A program made the translations under genes and the position numbers. A stretch of DNA of 61,642 bases from Myxococcota bacterium (GTDB taxonomy: Bacteria; Myxococcota_A; UBA9160; UBA6930): contig JANQFK010000050.1 in the NCBI GenBank assembly GCA_028277885.1, forward strand, positions 1 through 61,642, given 5' to 3'. The notes beneath the pieces are model-generated. The model ran no database searches. It was not told where the DNA came from and saw only the letters and a program-made list of their open reading frames with translations. Position 1 is the stretch's first letter. Every line of letters begins with the position of its first letter. Positions 44,767 through 53,387 of this stretch are shown in pieces.

Positions 44767-44817
44767 GCCCGGGGGTTCTCTGCGTCGCGCGCCGCTCGGC
44801 GGCGCGAGCGGGTTCAG

Positions 44818-45080
44818 GCCTTCTGGACTTCGCGCAGCCCGCCAAAGGCGGGCCGCGCTGCGCGGCCGTTGGCACGGCCTTGCCCCCTCTGACGTCTCCG
44901 CGTTCGGGCGGGCTCGCGCCCTGCGGGCGCTCGTCTTCGCGGGCGGATCTCGGCCTTCTGGACTTCGCGCAGCCCGCCGGAGGCGGGCCGCGCTGCGCGC
45001 GCCCTATGGGCGCTTGCGCCCTCTGATGTTTCGGCGTCGGGGCGGGCTTGCGCCCTTCCGGCGCTCGTCTTCGCGGGCGT
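44818..45080 (+). repeat. Two-hairpin dispersed repeat, copies C and D in 135-bp tandem units
   Basis: Copy C (44818-44884) and copy D (44953-45018) each start GCCTTCTGGACTTCGCGC, have a long first stem (AGCCCGCC ... GGCGGGC), the core CGCGCTGCGCG and a second stem that differs (GGCCGTTGGCACGGCC in C, GCGCCCTATGGGCGC in D). Each is followed by a related tail ending CGCTCGTCTTCGCGGGCG, so the whole unit of about 135 bp is duplicated. It fills most of the mglA-hydrolase gap (44767-45122), where no gene is seen. Confidence 0.8.
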
Positions 45081-45122
45081 TTTCTTGGGCTCGTCGCGGT
45101 GCGGCTCCTCTACACTGGCGGG

Positions 45123-45926
45123 ATGCCGCTGGCGACGGTTTCGGGGCGGAAGGTCTACTACGAGAGCCATGGGGAGGCGGAGGGGGAGCCGCTCGTCCTG
45201 ATCAGTGGGATGGGGGGGACCTGCAAGGGGTGGCTGGCGCTGCAGGTGCCGGAGTTCGCGCCGGTGCGGCGGACGTTGATCTTCGATCCGCGGGGGGTCG
45301 GGGAGAGCGAGGATCCGGGCGGCGCCTTCACCACGGCGGACCTGGCCGAGGACCTGGCGGGGCTGCTCGCCGCGCTGGAGATTCCGCGCGCCGACGTGCT
45401 CGGGGTGTTCCTCGGCGGCATGGTGGCCCAGCAGCTGACCCTCGCCCATCCGGACCGGGTGCGGCGGCTGGTGCTGGTGGGCACCTACGCGCGGCCCGAC
45501 GCGAAGCGGCGCCTGCTCCTCGAGAAGTGGCGCGAGATGGCGCGCAGCGGCACCTCCACCGAGGTGTTCGTGCGCGAGCGGCTGCTCTGGACCCTCCAGG
45601 AGGAGACCCTCGAGCAGGCGGACCTCGTCGAGGCCATGGCCCAGAGCTTCCCCGGCGACGCCCTGCCCGCGCCGGCGGACCTGTTCGCGCGCCAGTGCGA
45701 CGCCTGCCTGGCCCACGACACCGCCGACCGGCTGCGGGAGATCGCCCAGCCCACCCTCGTCGTGTGCGGGCGCAACGACCAGCTGACGCCGCCCAAGTTC
45801 CACCGCGAGCTCGCGGACGAGATCCCCGACGCCCGGCTCGTCACCTTCGCCTACGGCGCCCACCTGGTGATCGCCGAGTCGGCGGAGCGCTTCAACCGGG
45901 CCGTGCTGCAGTTCCTCGCGGAGTGA
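45123..45926 (+). CDS. Alpha/beta-hydrolase-fold protein lacking the nucleophile serine
   Basis: A 267-residue alpha/beta hydrolase with oxyanion region LVLISGMGGTCKGW, acid GRNDQLTPP and histidine YGAHLVIAESAE. The nucleophile elbow reads GVFLGGMVAQQL where family members have G-x-S-x-G; the Phe codon TTC differs from a Ser TCC by one base. Hydrolase activity is therefore doubtful; it could be a binding protein, a non-hydrolytic relative, or a sequencing or mutation effect. TACACT stands 6 nt before the ATG. The 3' end overlaps the convergent methyltransferase gene by 35 bases. Confidence 0.8.
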   Translation: MPLATVSGRKVYYESHGEAEGEPLVLISGMGGTCKGWLALQVPEFAPVRRTLIFDPRGVGESEDPGGAFTTADLAEDLAGLLAALEIPRADVLGVFLGGMVAQQLTLAHPDRVRRLVLVGTYARPDAKRRLLLEKWREMARSGTSTEVFVRERLLWTLQEETLEQADLVEAMAQSFPGDALPAPADLFARQCDACLAHDTADRLREIAQPTLVVCGRNDQLTPPKFHRELADEIPDARLVTFAYGAHLVIAESAERFNRAVLQFLAE

Positions 45927-46638
45927 GCCGCGCCCGCGGCGCCGCCAGGGTGCGGAAGCTGAGGCGCGGGAGCGTGGGGCGCAGCACCGGGCTCGCGGAG
46001 ACCGCCGCGCGCAGGTGGCGGGCGCTCAGCACGCCCGGCCCGCCCACCAGCACGCGGTTGTCGTAGCCCTCCACGCCGATCTGGAGCAGGCGCGGAAAGC
46101 GCTCGGCGAGGGCGCGGGCCACCTCGGCGGTCTCGTCCAGGGTGTTGCTCGCCAGCACGCCGCCGCGGGCCAGGCGCCGCGCAGCCAGCTCGAGCCCCGG
46201 CCGCGGCAGCCAGTCGGGCTTGCGCACCGCGCGGCCGCTGCCCACGAACACGTCCTCGAGGATCACGTCGAAGCGGCGCCGCACCCGGCCCAGGAAGCGG
46301 CGCGCATCCTCGGTCACCACCTCGAGGCCGAGGGCGTCGAGGTCGAACCAGCGGCGCGCGAGGCGCACCACCTCGGGATCGATCTCGACCCCCACCACGT
46401 CGGCCCGGGGCGCCAGGGCGCGGGCCAGCCGCGCCGCGCTCCCTCCGCCCAGGCCGAGCAGCAGCACCGAACGTCGGCGCGCCGGCGGCAGCGCCAGGAT
46501 CGGCGCCGCGACGGCGTCCCACACCGAGCCCGTCGCCACGCGGCCGGGCTCCCAGTAGGAGGCGAAGGTCCCGTCGATCTTCAGCTGGCGGCCGCGGCCG
46601 CGCACCACGACCCGGTTGACTCTCGATCCCGATGCCAA
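45892..46638 (-). CDS. Spermidine synthase-like SAM-dependent transferase
   Basis: A Rossmann-fold protein of about 245 residues with a SpeE-type glycine loop VLLLGLGGGSAARLARAL, acidic residue VVGVEIDPEVVRLARRWF, and DARRFLGRVRRRFDVILEDVFVG. It lacks the polyamine N-domain, so it is a SpeE-like protein of unknown substrate. The start is uncertain: a TTG at 46638 gives the longest form, GTG at 46608 removes ten residues. It is divergent from priA with a 16-base gap. Confidence 0.75.
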   Translation of the reverse strand: MASGSRVNRVVVRGRGRQLKIDGTFASYWEPGRVATGSVWDAVAAPILALPPARRRSVLLLGLGGGSAARLARALAPRADVVGVEIDPEVVRLARRWFDLDALGLEVVTEDARRFLGRVRRRFDVILEDVFVGSGRAVRKPDWLPRPGLELAARRLARGGVLASNTLDETAEVARALAERFPRLLQIGVEGYDNRVLVGGPGVLSARHLRAAVSASPVLRPTLPRLSFRTLAAPRARLTPRGTAARPG

Positions 46639-46654
46639 TCGTTACACTCGCCTC

Positions 46655-49123
46655 ATGTCCGAGCTCGGCCTGTTCGCCGCGGCGCCCGTCGGCATCGCGC
46701 GCGTGGCGCTGCCGGTTCCCGTCGATCGCCTCTTCGACTACTCCGTTCCCGCCCATCTCGTGAGCGAAGCCCGTCCCGGCCGGCGGGTCCGCGTCCGCTT
46801 CGACCGGCGCGAGCTCACCGGCGTGGTGGTGGAGCTCGCCGGCGAGCCCCGACCCGAGGCCCGGCATCGCCTGCGCGCCCTCGAAGCGGTGCTCGACGCC
46901 GAGCCGGTCCTCACTCCCGAGTGGATGGGCATCCTACGCGAAGAGGCGGCCGCCGTCCTGTGTCCGGTGGGCCTGGCGCTGGCCACCGCGCTCCCGCCGG
47001 GCGCCGCCCCGCGCGCGAGGCCCGGGGTCGCGCTCACGGCCCGGGGCCGCGCGGCCCTGGGGGCGGGGGCGGTGACCGGCACGGCCCGCGCGCTGCTGGC
47101 GGCCCTCGCCGAGGCACCGGGCGGCCGTGCGGAGCGGTCCGCGCTGCTTCGCGGGGCGGGCGACGCCGCCGCCGCGCTCGACGCGCTGCTGGCGGACGGA
47201 CTGGCCGCTGCGGTCTCCGTCGTCCTGGCTCCCCGGGCACGCCGGCGCCGGGAGCGCACCGCGGCCCCCGCGCCGGGCCTCGATCGCGAGGCCGCCCTGG
47301 CCGAGCTGGCCCGGGCCCCGCGCCAGGCCGAGGTGCTGCGCGCCGTCGCCGAGGCGGGGGAGTGCGCGACGGCGGAGCTCGCCGCACGCGTCCCCCGGGC
47401 GGCGGACGCGCTGCGCGCACTGGAACGACGGGGCTTCGTGGTGCTCGGCGAGCGCGACGCGCCCCGGGACGTGCTCGGCCCGGCGGGCGAGGCCGACGCC
47501 CGGGTGAGCCTCACCCCCGAGCAGGCCCGGGCCTGCGCGGCCCTCGCCGAGTGCGTGCGCGACCGCCGCGCCGCGCGCTTCCTGCTCCACGGGGTGACGG
47601 GCAGCGGCAAGACCGAGGTCTACCTGCGCACCATCGCCGAGGCCCTGGCGGCGGGGCGCCAGGCCCTGGTGCTCGTCCCCGAGATCACCCTCACCCACCA
47701 GATCCTCGCCCGCCTGCGCGCGCGCTTCGGCGACGCCCTGGCGGTGCTCCACAGCGGGCTCTCGCCGGGCGCGCGCCTCGAGCAGTGGGAGCGCCTGCGC
47801 GACGGCGAGACCCCGATCGCGGTGGGGGCGCGCTCGGCGCTGTTCGCGCCGCTCCACGACCTCGGCGTGATCGTGGTCGACGAGGAGCACGACAGCGCCT
47901 ACAAGAACGACGAGGGCTTCCGCTACCACGCCCGGGACCTCGCGGGGCGCCGCGCCCGGGCGGCGGGCTGCCCCCTGGTGCTGGGGACGGCCACCCCCGC
48001 CCTCGAGACCCGCTTCGCCTGCGAGCGCGGCGAGATCGAGCGCCTGGTGCTCTCCCACCGCATCGGAGGCCGGCCCCTGCCGGCGGTGCAGATCGTGGAC
48101 CTCGCGGCGGAGCGCGCCCGCCTGCCCCGGGGCCGCAAGCTCATCCTCTCCCGCGCGCTGCGGCGCGCGCTGGCCGAGGTGCTGCGCGACGGCGGCCAGA
48201 GCCTGCTGTTCCTGAACCGGCGCGGCTTCTCCACCTCGATCACCTGCTTCTCCTGCGGCTACGTGGAGCACTGCAAGCACTGCGACATCGCCCTCGTCTA
48301 CCACGCCGCCGAGGACCGGCTGCGCTGCCACTACTGCGACCACCGCGCGCTCCCGCCCGAGGCGTGCCCCCAGTGCGGCTCACCGGAGAACGCGCTGCTC
48401 GGCGTGGGCACCCAGCGCCTCGAGGAGGAGGTGCGCGGAGAGCTGCCCGACGCCCGGGTGGTGCGCCTCGACCGGGACGTGGCCGGGCGGCGCGGCGCCA
48501 CGCGGCAGATCCTCGACGACCTGCGCGCCGGGCGCATCGACGTGCTGGTGGGCACCCAGATCGTCGCCAAGGGCCACGACTTCCCGGGCGTGCGGCTGGT
48601 AGGCGTGGTGAACGCCGACATCGGGCTCCACCTGCCCGACTTCCGGGCCGCCGAGCGCACCTTCCAGCTCCTCACCCAGGTGGCCGGCCGGGCGGGGCGC
48701 GGCGGCGCACCGGGGCGGGTGGTGGTGCAGACGTTCCTGCCCGACCACTACGCGGTGCGGCCGGTGGTGGACCACGACTACGAGCGCTTCTACCGCGAGG
48801 AGCTCGCCAACCGCCGCGCCCTCGGCTACCCGCCCTGCGGCTTCCTGGCCCGCACGGTGGTCTCGGGCCCCGAGGAGCCCGCCACCCGCGAGGCCGCGGG
48901 CGGCCTCGCGGCGGGCGTGCGCGGGATGGCGGACGTCGAGGTGCTGGGCCCCGCCCCGGCCCCCCTCGCGCGCCTGCGCGGCCGGCACCGCTTCCAGCTG
49001 GTGGTGAAGAGCGGCGACACGTCCGCGGTGCACGCCGCCGCCGCGCGACTCGTCGACGCCGCCGCGCGACTTCCCGCGCCGTTGCGCGCCAGCGTGGATG
49101 CGAACCCCTACGACATGCTTTGA
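46655..49123 (+). CDS. priA: Primosomal replication helicase PriA
   Basis: An 822-residue replication-restart helicase. The N-terminal DNA-binding domain (VALPVPVDRLFDYSVPAHL) is followed by Walker A LLHGVTGSGKTEVYLRTI, DEEH box VVDEEHDSAYKNDEGFRYHARD, motif III LGTATPALET, and the zinc cluster with eight cysteines (CFSCGY, CKHC, CHYC, CPQC). Motifs V/VI are LVGTQIVAKGHDFP and QVAGRAGRG. It restarts stalled forks by loading DnaB. TACACT lies 6 nt before the ATG. It begins a plus-strand run with def, fmt, rsmB and rpe, a common bacterial order. Confidence 0.95.
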   Translation: MSELGLFAAAPVGIARVALPVPVDRLFDYSVPAHLVSEARPGRRVRVRFDRRELTGVVVELAGEPRPEARHRLRALEAVLDAEPVLTPEWMGILREEAAAVLCPVGLALATALPPGAAPRARPGVALTARGRAALGAGAVTGTARALLAALAEAPGGRAERSALLRGAGDAAAALDALLADGLAAAVSVVLAPRARRRRERTAAPAPGLDREAALAELARAPRQAEVLRAVAEAGECATAELAARVPRAADALRALERRGFVVLGERDAPRDVLGPAGEADARVSLTPEQARACAALAECVRDRRAARFLLHGVTGSGKTEVYLRTIAEALAAGRQALVLVPEITLTHQILARLRARFGDALAVLHSGLSPGARLEQWERLRDGETPIAVGARSALFAPLHDLGVIVVDEEHDSAYKNDEGFRYHARDLAGRRARAAGCPLVLGTATPALETRFACERGEIERLVLSHRIGGRPLPAVQIVDLAAERARLPRGRKLILSRALRRALAEVLRDGGQSLLFLNRRGFSTSITCFSCGYVEHCKHCDIALVYHAAEDRLRCHYCDHRALPPEACPQCGSPENALLGVGTQRLEEEVRGELPDARVVRLDRDVAGRRGATRQILDDLRAGRIDVLVGTQIVAKGHDFPGVRLVGVVNADIGLHLPDFRAAERTFQLLTQVAGRAGRGGAPGRVVVQTFLPDHYAVRPVVDHDYERFYREELANRRALGYPPCGFLARTVVSGPEEPATREAAGGLAAGVRGMADVEVLGPAPAPLARLRGRHRFQLVVKSGDTSAVHAAAARLVDAAARLPAPLRASVDANPYDML

Positions 49124-49155
49124 TGCCCTCCGGGGCGGTTGCTAGCCTCGCTCCC

Positions 49156-49698
49156 ATGGCGCTGCGACCGGTGCTCCAGTTCCCGGATCCGCTGCTCAAG
49201 CGGAAGTCCGTCCCGGTGGAGACGGTGACGCAAGAGCTGCGCCAGCTCGCCGCGGACATGATCGAGGTGATGTACGACGAGCCCGGCATCGGGCTGGCGG
49301 CGCCCCAGGTGGGCGAGGCGGTGCGGATGATCGTGCTCGACACGGAGTGGACCGAGGAGGGCAACGACCGCAACCCCGTCGTGATGGTCAACCCCGAGAT
49401 CGTCGCGCGCGAGGGCAGCGCCCTCTCCAACGAGGGCTGCCTGTCGGTCCCCGACTTCAACGCCGACGTGGAGCGGGCCCAGAAGGTGCGGGTGCGCGGC
49501 ACCGACCTCGACGGGAACCCGATCGAGGAGGAGGTCGAGGACCTGCGGGCCTTCTGCTTCCAGCACGAGATCGATCACCTCGACGGCATCCTGTTCATCG
49601 ACCGCATCAGCCGCCTGAAGCGCAGCATGTACGTGAAGAAGCGCAAGAAGGCGCTGCGCCTCGAGGAGGAGGAAGGCGGCGGCGCGGCGGCGCTCTGA
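49156..49698 (+). CDS. def: Peptide deformylase
   Basis: A 180-residue metalloenzyme removing the N-formyl group from new proteins. All three motifs are present: GIGLAAPQVG, EGCLSVPD (metal Cys) and QHEIDHLDG (two metal His). The C-terminus is a Lys/Glu-rich helix. TAGCCT lies 7 nt before the ATG. Its stop overlaps the presumed fmt start, pairing deformylase with formyltransferase as usual. Confidence 0.96.
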   Translation: MALRPVLQFPDPLLKRKSVPVETVTQELRQLAADMIEVMYDEPGIGLAAPQVGEAVRMIVLDTEWTEEGNDRNPVVMVNPEIVAREGSALSNEGCLSVPDFNADVERAQKVRVRGTDLDGNPIEEEVEDLRAFCFQHEIDHLDGILFIDRISRLKRSMYVKKRKKALRLEEEEGGGAAAL

Positions 49699-50642
49699 CC
49701 GCCCCTTCCCTGCGCCTGCTCTTCTTCGGCACCCCGGACTTCGCCGTGCCGACCTTCGACCGGCTGGTGGCCGGCCGGCACGACGTCGTCGCCGTGGTCT
49801 GCCAGCCCGACCGGCCGCGCGGGCGCGGTCGGCGTCCCTCCCCCGCCCCCGTCGCCCGGCGCGCCCTCGAGGAGGGCCTGCCCCTGCTGCGGCCCGAGCG
49901 GGTGGGCACGCCGGAGTGCGCCGAGGAGCTGCGCGGCTTCGAGGCCGACCTCGGCGTGGTGGTGGCCTTCGGGCAGTTCCTGCCCAGGCGCATCCGCGAG
50001 CTGCCGCGGCTCGGCTACCTGATCAACGGCCACGCCAGCCTGCTGCCGCGCCACCGCGGCGCCGCCCCCATCGCCCACGCCATCCTGGCCGGAGATACCG
50101 AGACCGGGGTGTCGGTGATGCGGGTGGAGCGCGAGATGGACGCGGGCCCCGTGGCGACCCTGCGGCGCACCGCGATCGGCGCCGACGAGACCTGCGGCGA
50201 GCTCACCGAGCGGATCGCCGCGCTCACCGCCGAGGCCATCGCCGAGGCCCTCGAGGAGATCGCCGCCGGCACGGTGAAGTGGGTCGACCAGGACGCCGCG
50301 CTCGCGACCGAGGCGCCCAAGCTCGACCGCGACGACGCGCTCCTCGACTTCCGCGAGGACGCGGCTGCCCTGGCGCGACGGGTGCGCGCCCTCGCCCCGC
50401 GTCCCGGGGCCCGCACGCGCCACGGCGACGAGCCGCTCCGCGTCCTCGCGGCGCGGGCGCTGCCCGGGCCGGTGCCGGACCCGCCGGGAACGTTGCGCTG
50501 CGGCGACGTCGAGCCCCTGCGCGTGGCGACCGGAGACGGCTGGCTCGCGCTCGACGTGCTGCAGCGTGCGGGCGGCCGCGCGCTCGCGGCCGCCGAGCTC
50601 CAGCGGGGACGCTCGCTTGCCGACGGTGTTCGCCTGGGATAG
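49695..50642 (+). CDS. fmt: Methionyl-tRNA formyltransferase
   Basis: About 315 residues: LRLLFFGTPDFAVPTFDRL, VCQPDRPRGRGRRPSPAPV, INGHASLLPRHRGAAPIAHAILAGD (catalytic Asn, His, then Asp in VEREMDAG), and the C-terminal OB domain. It formylates initiator Met-tRNA with 10-formyl-THF. No ATG, GTG or TTG occurs in frame near the expected start; the nearest lies deep inside def. A CTG overlapping the def stop (CTGA) fits the junction style used elsewhere and is used here, so the start is non-canonical and uncertain. Confidence 0.88.
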   Translation: MTAPSLRLLFFGTPDFAVPTFDRLVAGRHDVVAVVCQPDRPRGRGRRPSPAPVARRALEEGLPLLRPERVGTPECAEELRGFEADLGVVVAFGQFLPRRIRELPRLGYLINGHASLLPRHRGAAPIAHAILAGDTETGVSVMRVEREMDAGPVATLRRTAIGADETCGELTERIAALTAEAIAEALEEIAAGTVKWVDQDAALATEAPKLDRDDALLDFREDAAALARRVRALAPRPGARTRHGDEPLRVLAARALPGPVPDPPGTLRCGDVEPLRVATGDGWLALDVLQRAGGRALAAAELQRGRSLADGVRLG

Positions 50643-50670
50643 GGGCCGCGCGCTGCTAGACTGGCGTCGG

Positions 50671-50733
50671 ATGAGGGGGCAGCCGCCGGGGATCGGGTCG
50701 CGCGCCGCAGTCGCGCGAGGAGGCGGATCATGA
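50671..50733 (+). CDS. Possible 20-residue leader peptide coupled to rsmB
   Basis: An ATG 8 nt after a TAGACT box opens a 20-codon frame (MRGQPPGIGSRAAVARGGGS) whose TGA overlaps the rsmB ATG as ATGA. It could be a leaderless upstream frame that couples translation to rsmB, or a chance frame. No codon run suggesting attenuation is present. Confidence 0.35.
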   Translation: MRGQPPGIGSRAAVARGGGS

Positions 50734-52160
50734 GCCTGGGGGACGGGCCCCGGGGGCGGCGGCGCCGCGGGCGGCCGCTCCTGCCGGCGTCGACGCGCCG
50801 CCGCGCCGCGCCGACCCGCGCGCGCCTGCTCGCGCTGCGCGTGCTCGAGCGCGTGGATCGCGGCGGGGCCTTCGCGGACCTCGCCCTGCATGCGGCTCTC
50901 GGTCGCAGCGACCTCGCCGCAGGCGACCGCGCCCTGGCGACGGACCTGGTCTACGGCACGCTGCGCTGGCGCGGCCGCGTCGACTTCCTGCTCTCCCACG
51001 TGCTCGACCGCGAGCCGGGCAAGCTCGAGCCGAGCGTCGCGAACCTGCTGCGCCTGGGCGCCTACCAGCTCTGCTGCGGCCACCGCATCCCGGCCTCGGC
51101 GGCGGTGGACCAGTGCGTGCGCACGGCCCGGGCGGCGGGGCTCGAGCGCGCCACCGGGCTGGTGAACGCGGTGCTGCGCCGGCTCGCGCGCGAGCACACC
51201 GGCATCGCCTTCCCGCCCCTCGAGACCGATCCCGTCGGCCACCTGACCCACGCCCTCTCCCTGCCCCGCTGGCTCGCGGAGCGCTGGGTGGAGGCCTGGG
51301 GCGCCGAGCAGGCGGCGCGCCTCGCCGAGGCGTCCAACCGGGTGCCGCCGCTCACGGTCCGGGCCAACCCCCTGCGCAACGACCGCGACGCGCTGCTGGC
51401 CGAGCTCGGCGAGCGCTTCCCCGACGCCCGCGCCGGCCGGTTCGCGACGGGCGGCATCGTGCTCGGGCCGCGCGGCAACCCGGGCCACGACCCGGCCTTC
51501 CTCGACGGCCGCTTCACGGTCCAGGACGAGGCCTCCCAGCTCGTGGTCGAGCTGCTCGACCCGCGCCCCGGCGAGCGCGTGCTCGACCTGTGTGCCGCCC
51601 CCGGCACCAAGACCACGGCCATCGGCGAGCGACTGGGCGACGCCGGCGAGGTGGTGGCCACGGACCGCAACCCGCGCCGGCTCGGGCTGGTGGGCCGGGA
51701 CGCGCGGCGCCTCGGCCTCGCCAACGTGACCACCCGCGAGCTCGACGGCACCGGCTCCCTGGCGGAGCTCGCCGGCGACCGCCCCTTCGACCGCATCCTC
51801 GTCGACGCGCCCTGCTCGGGCCTCGGCACCCTGCGTCGCAACCCCGACGCGCGCTGGCGGGTGCGACCCGAGGACGAGGAGCGGCTGGCCGACACCCAGC
51901 TCGCGCTGCTGCGCAGCGCGGTCGGCGCGTTGAGGCCGGGCGGAGTGCTCGTCTACAGTACCTGCACCCTGGCCGCGAAGGAGAACGAGGGGGTGATCGG
52001 GGCGCTCCTCGCCGAGGTGGAGGGCCTGCGTCGGCGCGACGCGAGCGCGCTGCCCGCGGCGGTCCAGCCCCTGCTCGACCCCGACGGGTTCCTGCGCTGC
52101 TGGCCCCAGCGCCACGGAACCGACGGCTTCTTCGCCGCCGCACTGGAGACCGCATCGTGA
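50730..52160 (+). CDS. rsmB: 16S rRNA (cytosine-5-)-methyltransferase RsmB
   Basis: A 476-residue enzyme for m5C967 of 16S rRNA. An Arg-rich N-terminal tail, a NusB-like helical domain (about 30-170: ARLLALRVLERVDRGGAFADLAL ... RLGAYQLCC), then a SAM methyltransferase domain: DLCAAPGTKTTAIGE, DAPCSGLGTLRRNPDARW, and VYSTCTLAAKENE holding the catalytic Cys. The ATG has GAGGAGG upstream and overlaps a short upstream frame. It follows fmt at 87 bases and overlaps rpe (GTGA). Confidence 0.93.
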   Translation: MSLGDGPRGRRRRGRPLLPASTRRRAAPTRARLLALRVLERVDRGGAFADLALHAALGRSDLAAGDRALATDLVYGTLRWRGRVDFLLSHVLDREPGKLEPSVANLLRLGAYQLCCGHRIPASAAVDQCVRTARAAGLERATGLVNAVLRRLAREHTGIAFPPLETDPVGHLTHALSLPRWLAERWVEAWGAEQAARLAEASNRVPPLTVRANPLRNDRDALLAELGERFPDARAGRFATGGIVLGPRGNPGHDPAFLDGRFTVQDEASQLVVELLDPRPGERVLDLCAAPGTKTTAIGERLGDAGEVVATDRNPRRLGLVGRDARRLGLANVTTRELDGTGSLAELAGDRPFDRILVDAPCSGLGTLRRNPDARWRVRPEDEERLADTQLALLRSAVGALRPGGVLVYSTCTLAAKENEGVIGALLAEVEGLRRRDASALPAAVQPLLDPDGFLRCWPQRHGTDGFFAAALETAS

Positions 52161-52828
52161 GCCCGCGCCCCCTGCGCATCGCACCCTCGATCCTCGCCGC
52201 CGACTTCGGCCGCCTCGCCGAGGAGGTGCGAGCCGTCGAGGAGGCCGGAGCCGACTGGATCCACGTCGACGTGATGGACGGCCACTTCGTCCCGAACCTC
52301 ACCATCGGCCCGGTGGTGGTGGAGGCGGTGCGGGCCGCCACCCAGCTCCCCCTCGACGTCCACCTGATGATCGAGGCCCCGGAGCTCTCGCTCGAGAGCT
52401 ACGTGGCCGCCGGCGCCGACACCGTGGGCGTGCACGTCGAGACCTGCCCCCACCTCCACCGCACCCTGGCCCAGATCCGCGAGGCCGGCGCGCGGGCCTC
52501 GGTGGTGCTGAACCCCGCGACGCCCGCCGAGCTCATCGAGCCCGTCCTGGGCGACCTCGACCAGGTGCTCGTCATGACCGTCAACCCCGGCTTCGGCGGC
52601 CAGAAGTTCATCGAGGGCGGTCTCGACAAGATCGCGCGCATCCGTCGCTGGATCGACGAGCGCGACCTCGCGATCGACCTGGAGGTCGATGGCGGCATCG
52701 GCCCCGGCACCGCCAGCCGCGTCGTCGAGGCCGGCGCCAACGTGCTCGTCGCGGGCACGGCGATCTTTCGGACGCCGAGCTACCGAGACGCGATCGAAGG
52801 TCTGCGCAAGGAAGCCGACGCCTCGTAG
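52157..52828 (+). CDS. rpe: Ribulose-phosphate 3-epimerase
   Basis: A 223-residue TIM barrel interconverting ribulose 5-phosphate and xylulose 5-phosphate. Metal and catalytic residues lie in SILAADFGRL, HVDVMDGHFVPNLTIGP, HLMIEAP, MTVNPGFGGQKF and EVDGGI. GTG start inside the rsmB stop. Last gene of the priA-def-fmt-rsmB-rpe run. Confidence 0.96.
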   Translation: MSPRPLRIAPSILAADFGRLAEEVRAVEEAGADWIHVDVMDGHFVPNLTIGPVVVEAVRAATQLPLDVHLMIEAPELSLESYVAAGADTVGVHVETCPHLHRTLAQIREAGARASVVLNPATPAELIEPVLGDLDQVLVMTVNPGFGGQKFIEGGLDKIARIRRWIDERDLAIDLEVDGGIGPGTASRVVEAGANVLVAGTAIFRTPSYRDAIEGLRKEADAS

Positions 52829-52839
52829 CTCGGGTTCGT

Positions 52840-52899
52840 CCTTGCTGAACTTCGCGCGGGCTGACGCCCGCGCTGCGCTGCCGCTGGCGCGGCCTTGCG
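52840..52899 (+). repeat. Two-hairpin dispersed repeat, copy E
   Basis: CCTTGCTGAACTTCGC, perfect first stem GCGCGGGC-TGAC-GCCCGCGC, core GCTGCGCT, second stem GCCGC-TGGC-GCGGC and end CTTGCG. It sits 11 bases after rpe. The rest of the 333-base gap to tRNA-Pro (52900-53092) holds further GC-rich hairpins such as GGCCCGCC-TTC-GGCGGGCC near 52940, and no gene. Confidence 0.75.
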
Positions 52900-53092
52900 G
52901 GCCTCGCACGTCCCACCGTGTTGCACGGGGGCGCGCGGCCCGCCTTCGGCGGGCCACGCGGCCCTCTTCGGGCGGGACCTCTCGGCGGCGGGCAGCGGTG
53001 GCTACCGGAGCGGGGTGGGAGGGGCGCTGATTCGATGGCGGAGCGGCGCAGCCGCGCAGCCGAGCCCGAGGGGCGGCGCGAGGCCCCTACGA

Positions 53093-53160
53093 CGCAAGCG
53101 CCCGGGTGGGCGCGCGCAGCGCGGTCGGCCGGCTTCGCCGGCCGACCGCGCGGAGTTCGG
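53093..53160 (-). repeat. Two-hairpin dispersed repeat, copy H (minus strand)
   Basis: Read on the minus strand: CCGAACTCCGC, then a perfect 15-bp first stem (arms 53118-53132 and 53136-53150) with a GAA loop, core GCGCTGCGC, second stem GCGCCC-ACCC-GGGCGC, end TTGCG. It begins one base after the 3' end of tRNA-Pro and could act as its transcription end. Confidence 0.7.
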
Positions 53161-53161
53161 C

Positions 53162-53238
<77 letters not shown>

Positions 53239-53387
53239 ACCGCTGGGGAATATGCCGACTTCGGCGGCGGGCCTCAAGCGAGGCCCGGGGAGCGTGGGAC
53301 CGGCAACTCGCGTTCCAACCGCCCGTGCGGGTTCCGTCCCTCCGGGCGCGAAGGCGGGGTCCGCCGAGACGGTCTACTCTCGGGTGC

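Noticed and set aside
44818..45080. Tandem repeat considered as a CRISPR array
   Set aside because: Only two long units without regular short repeats or spacers, no cas genes nearby, and the same sequence occurs dispersed elsewhere.
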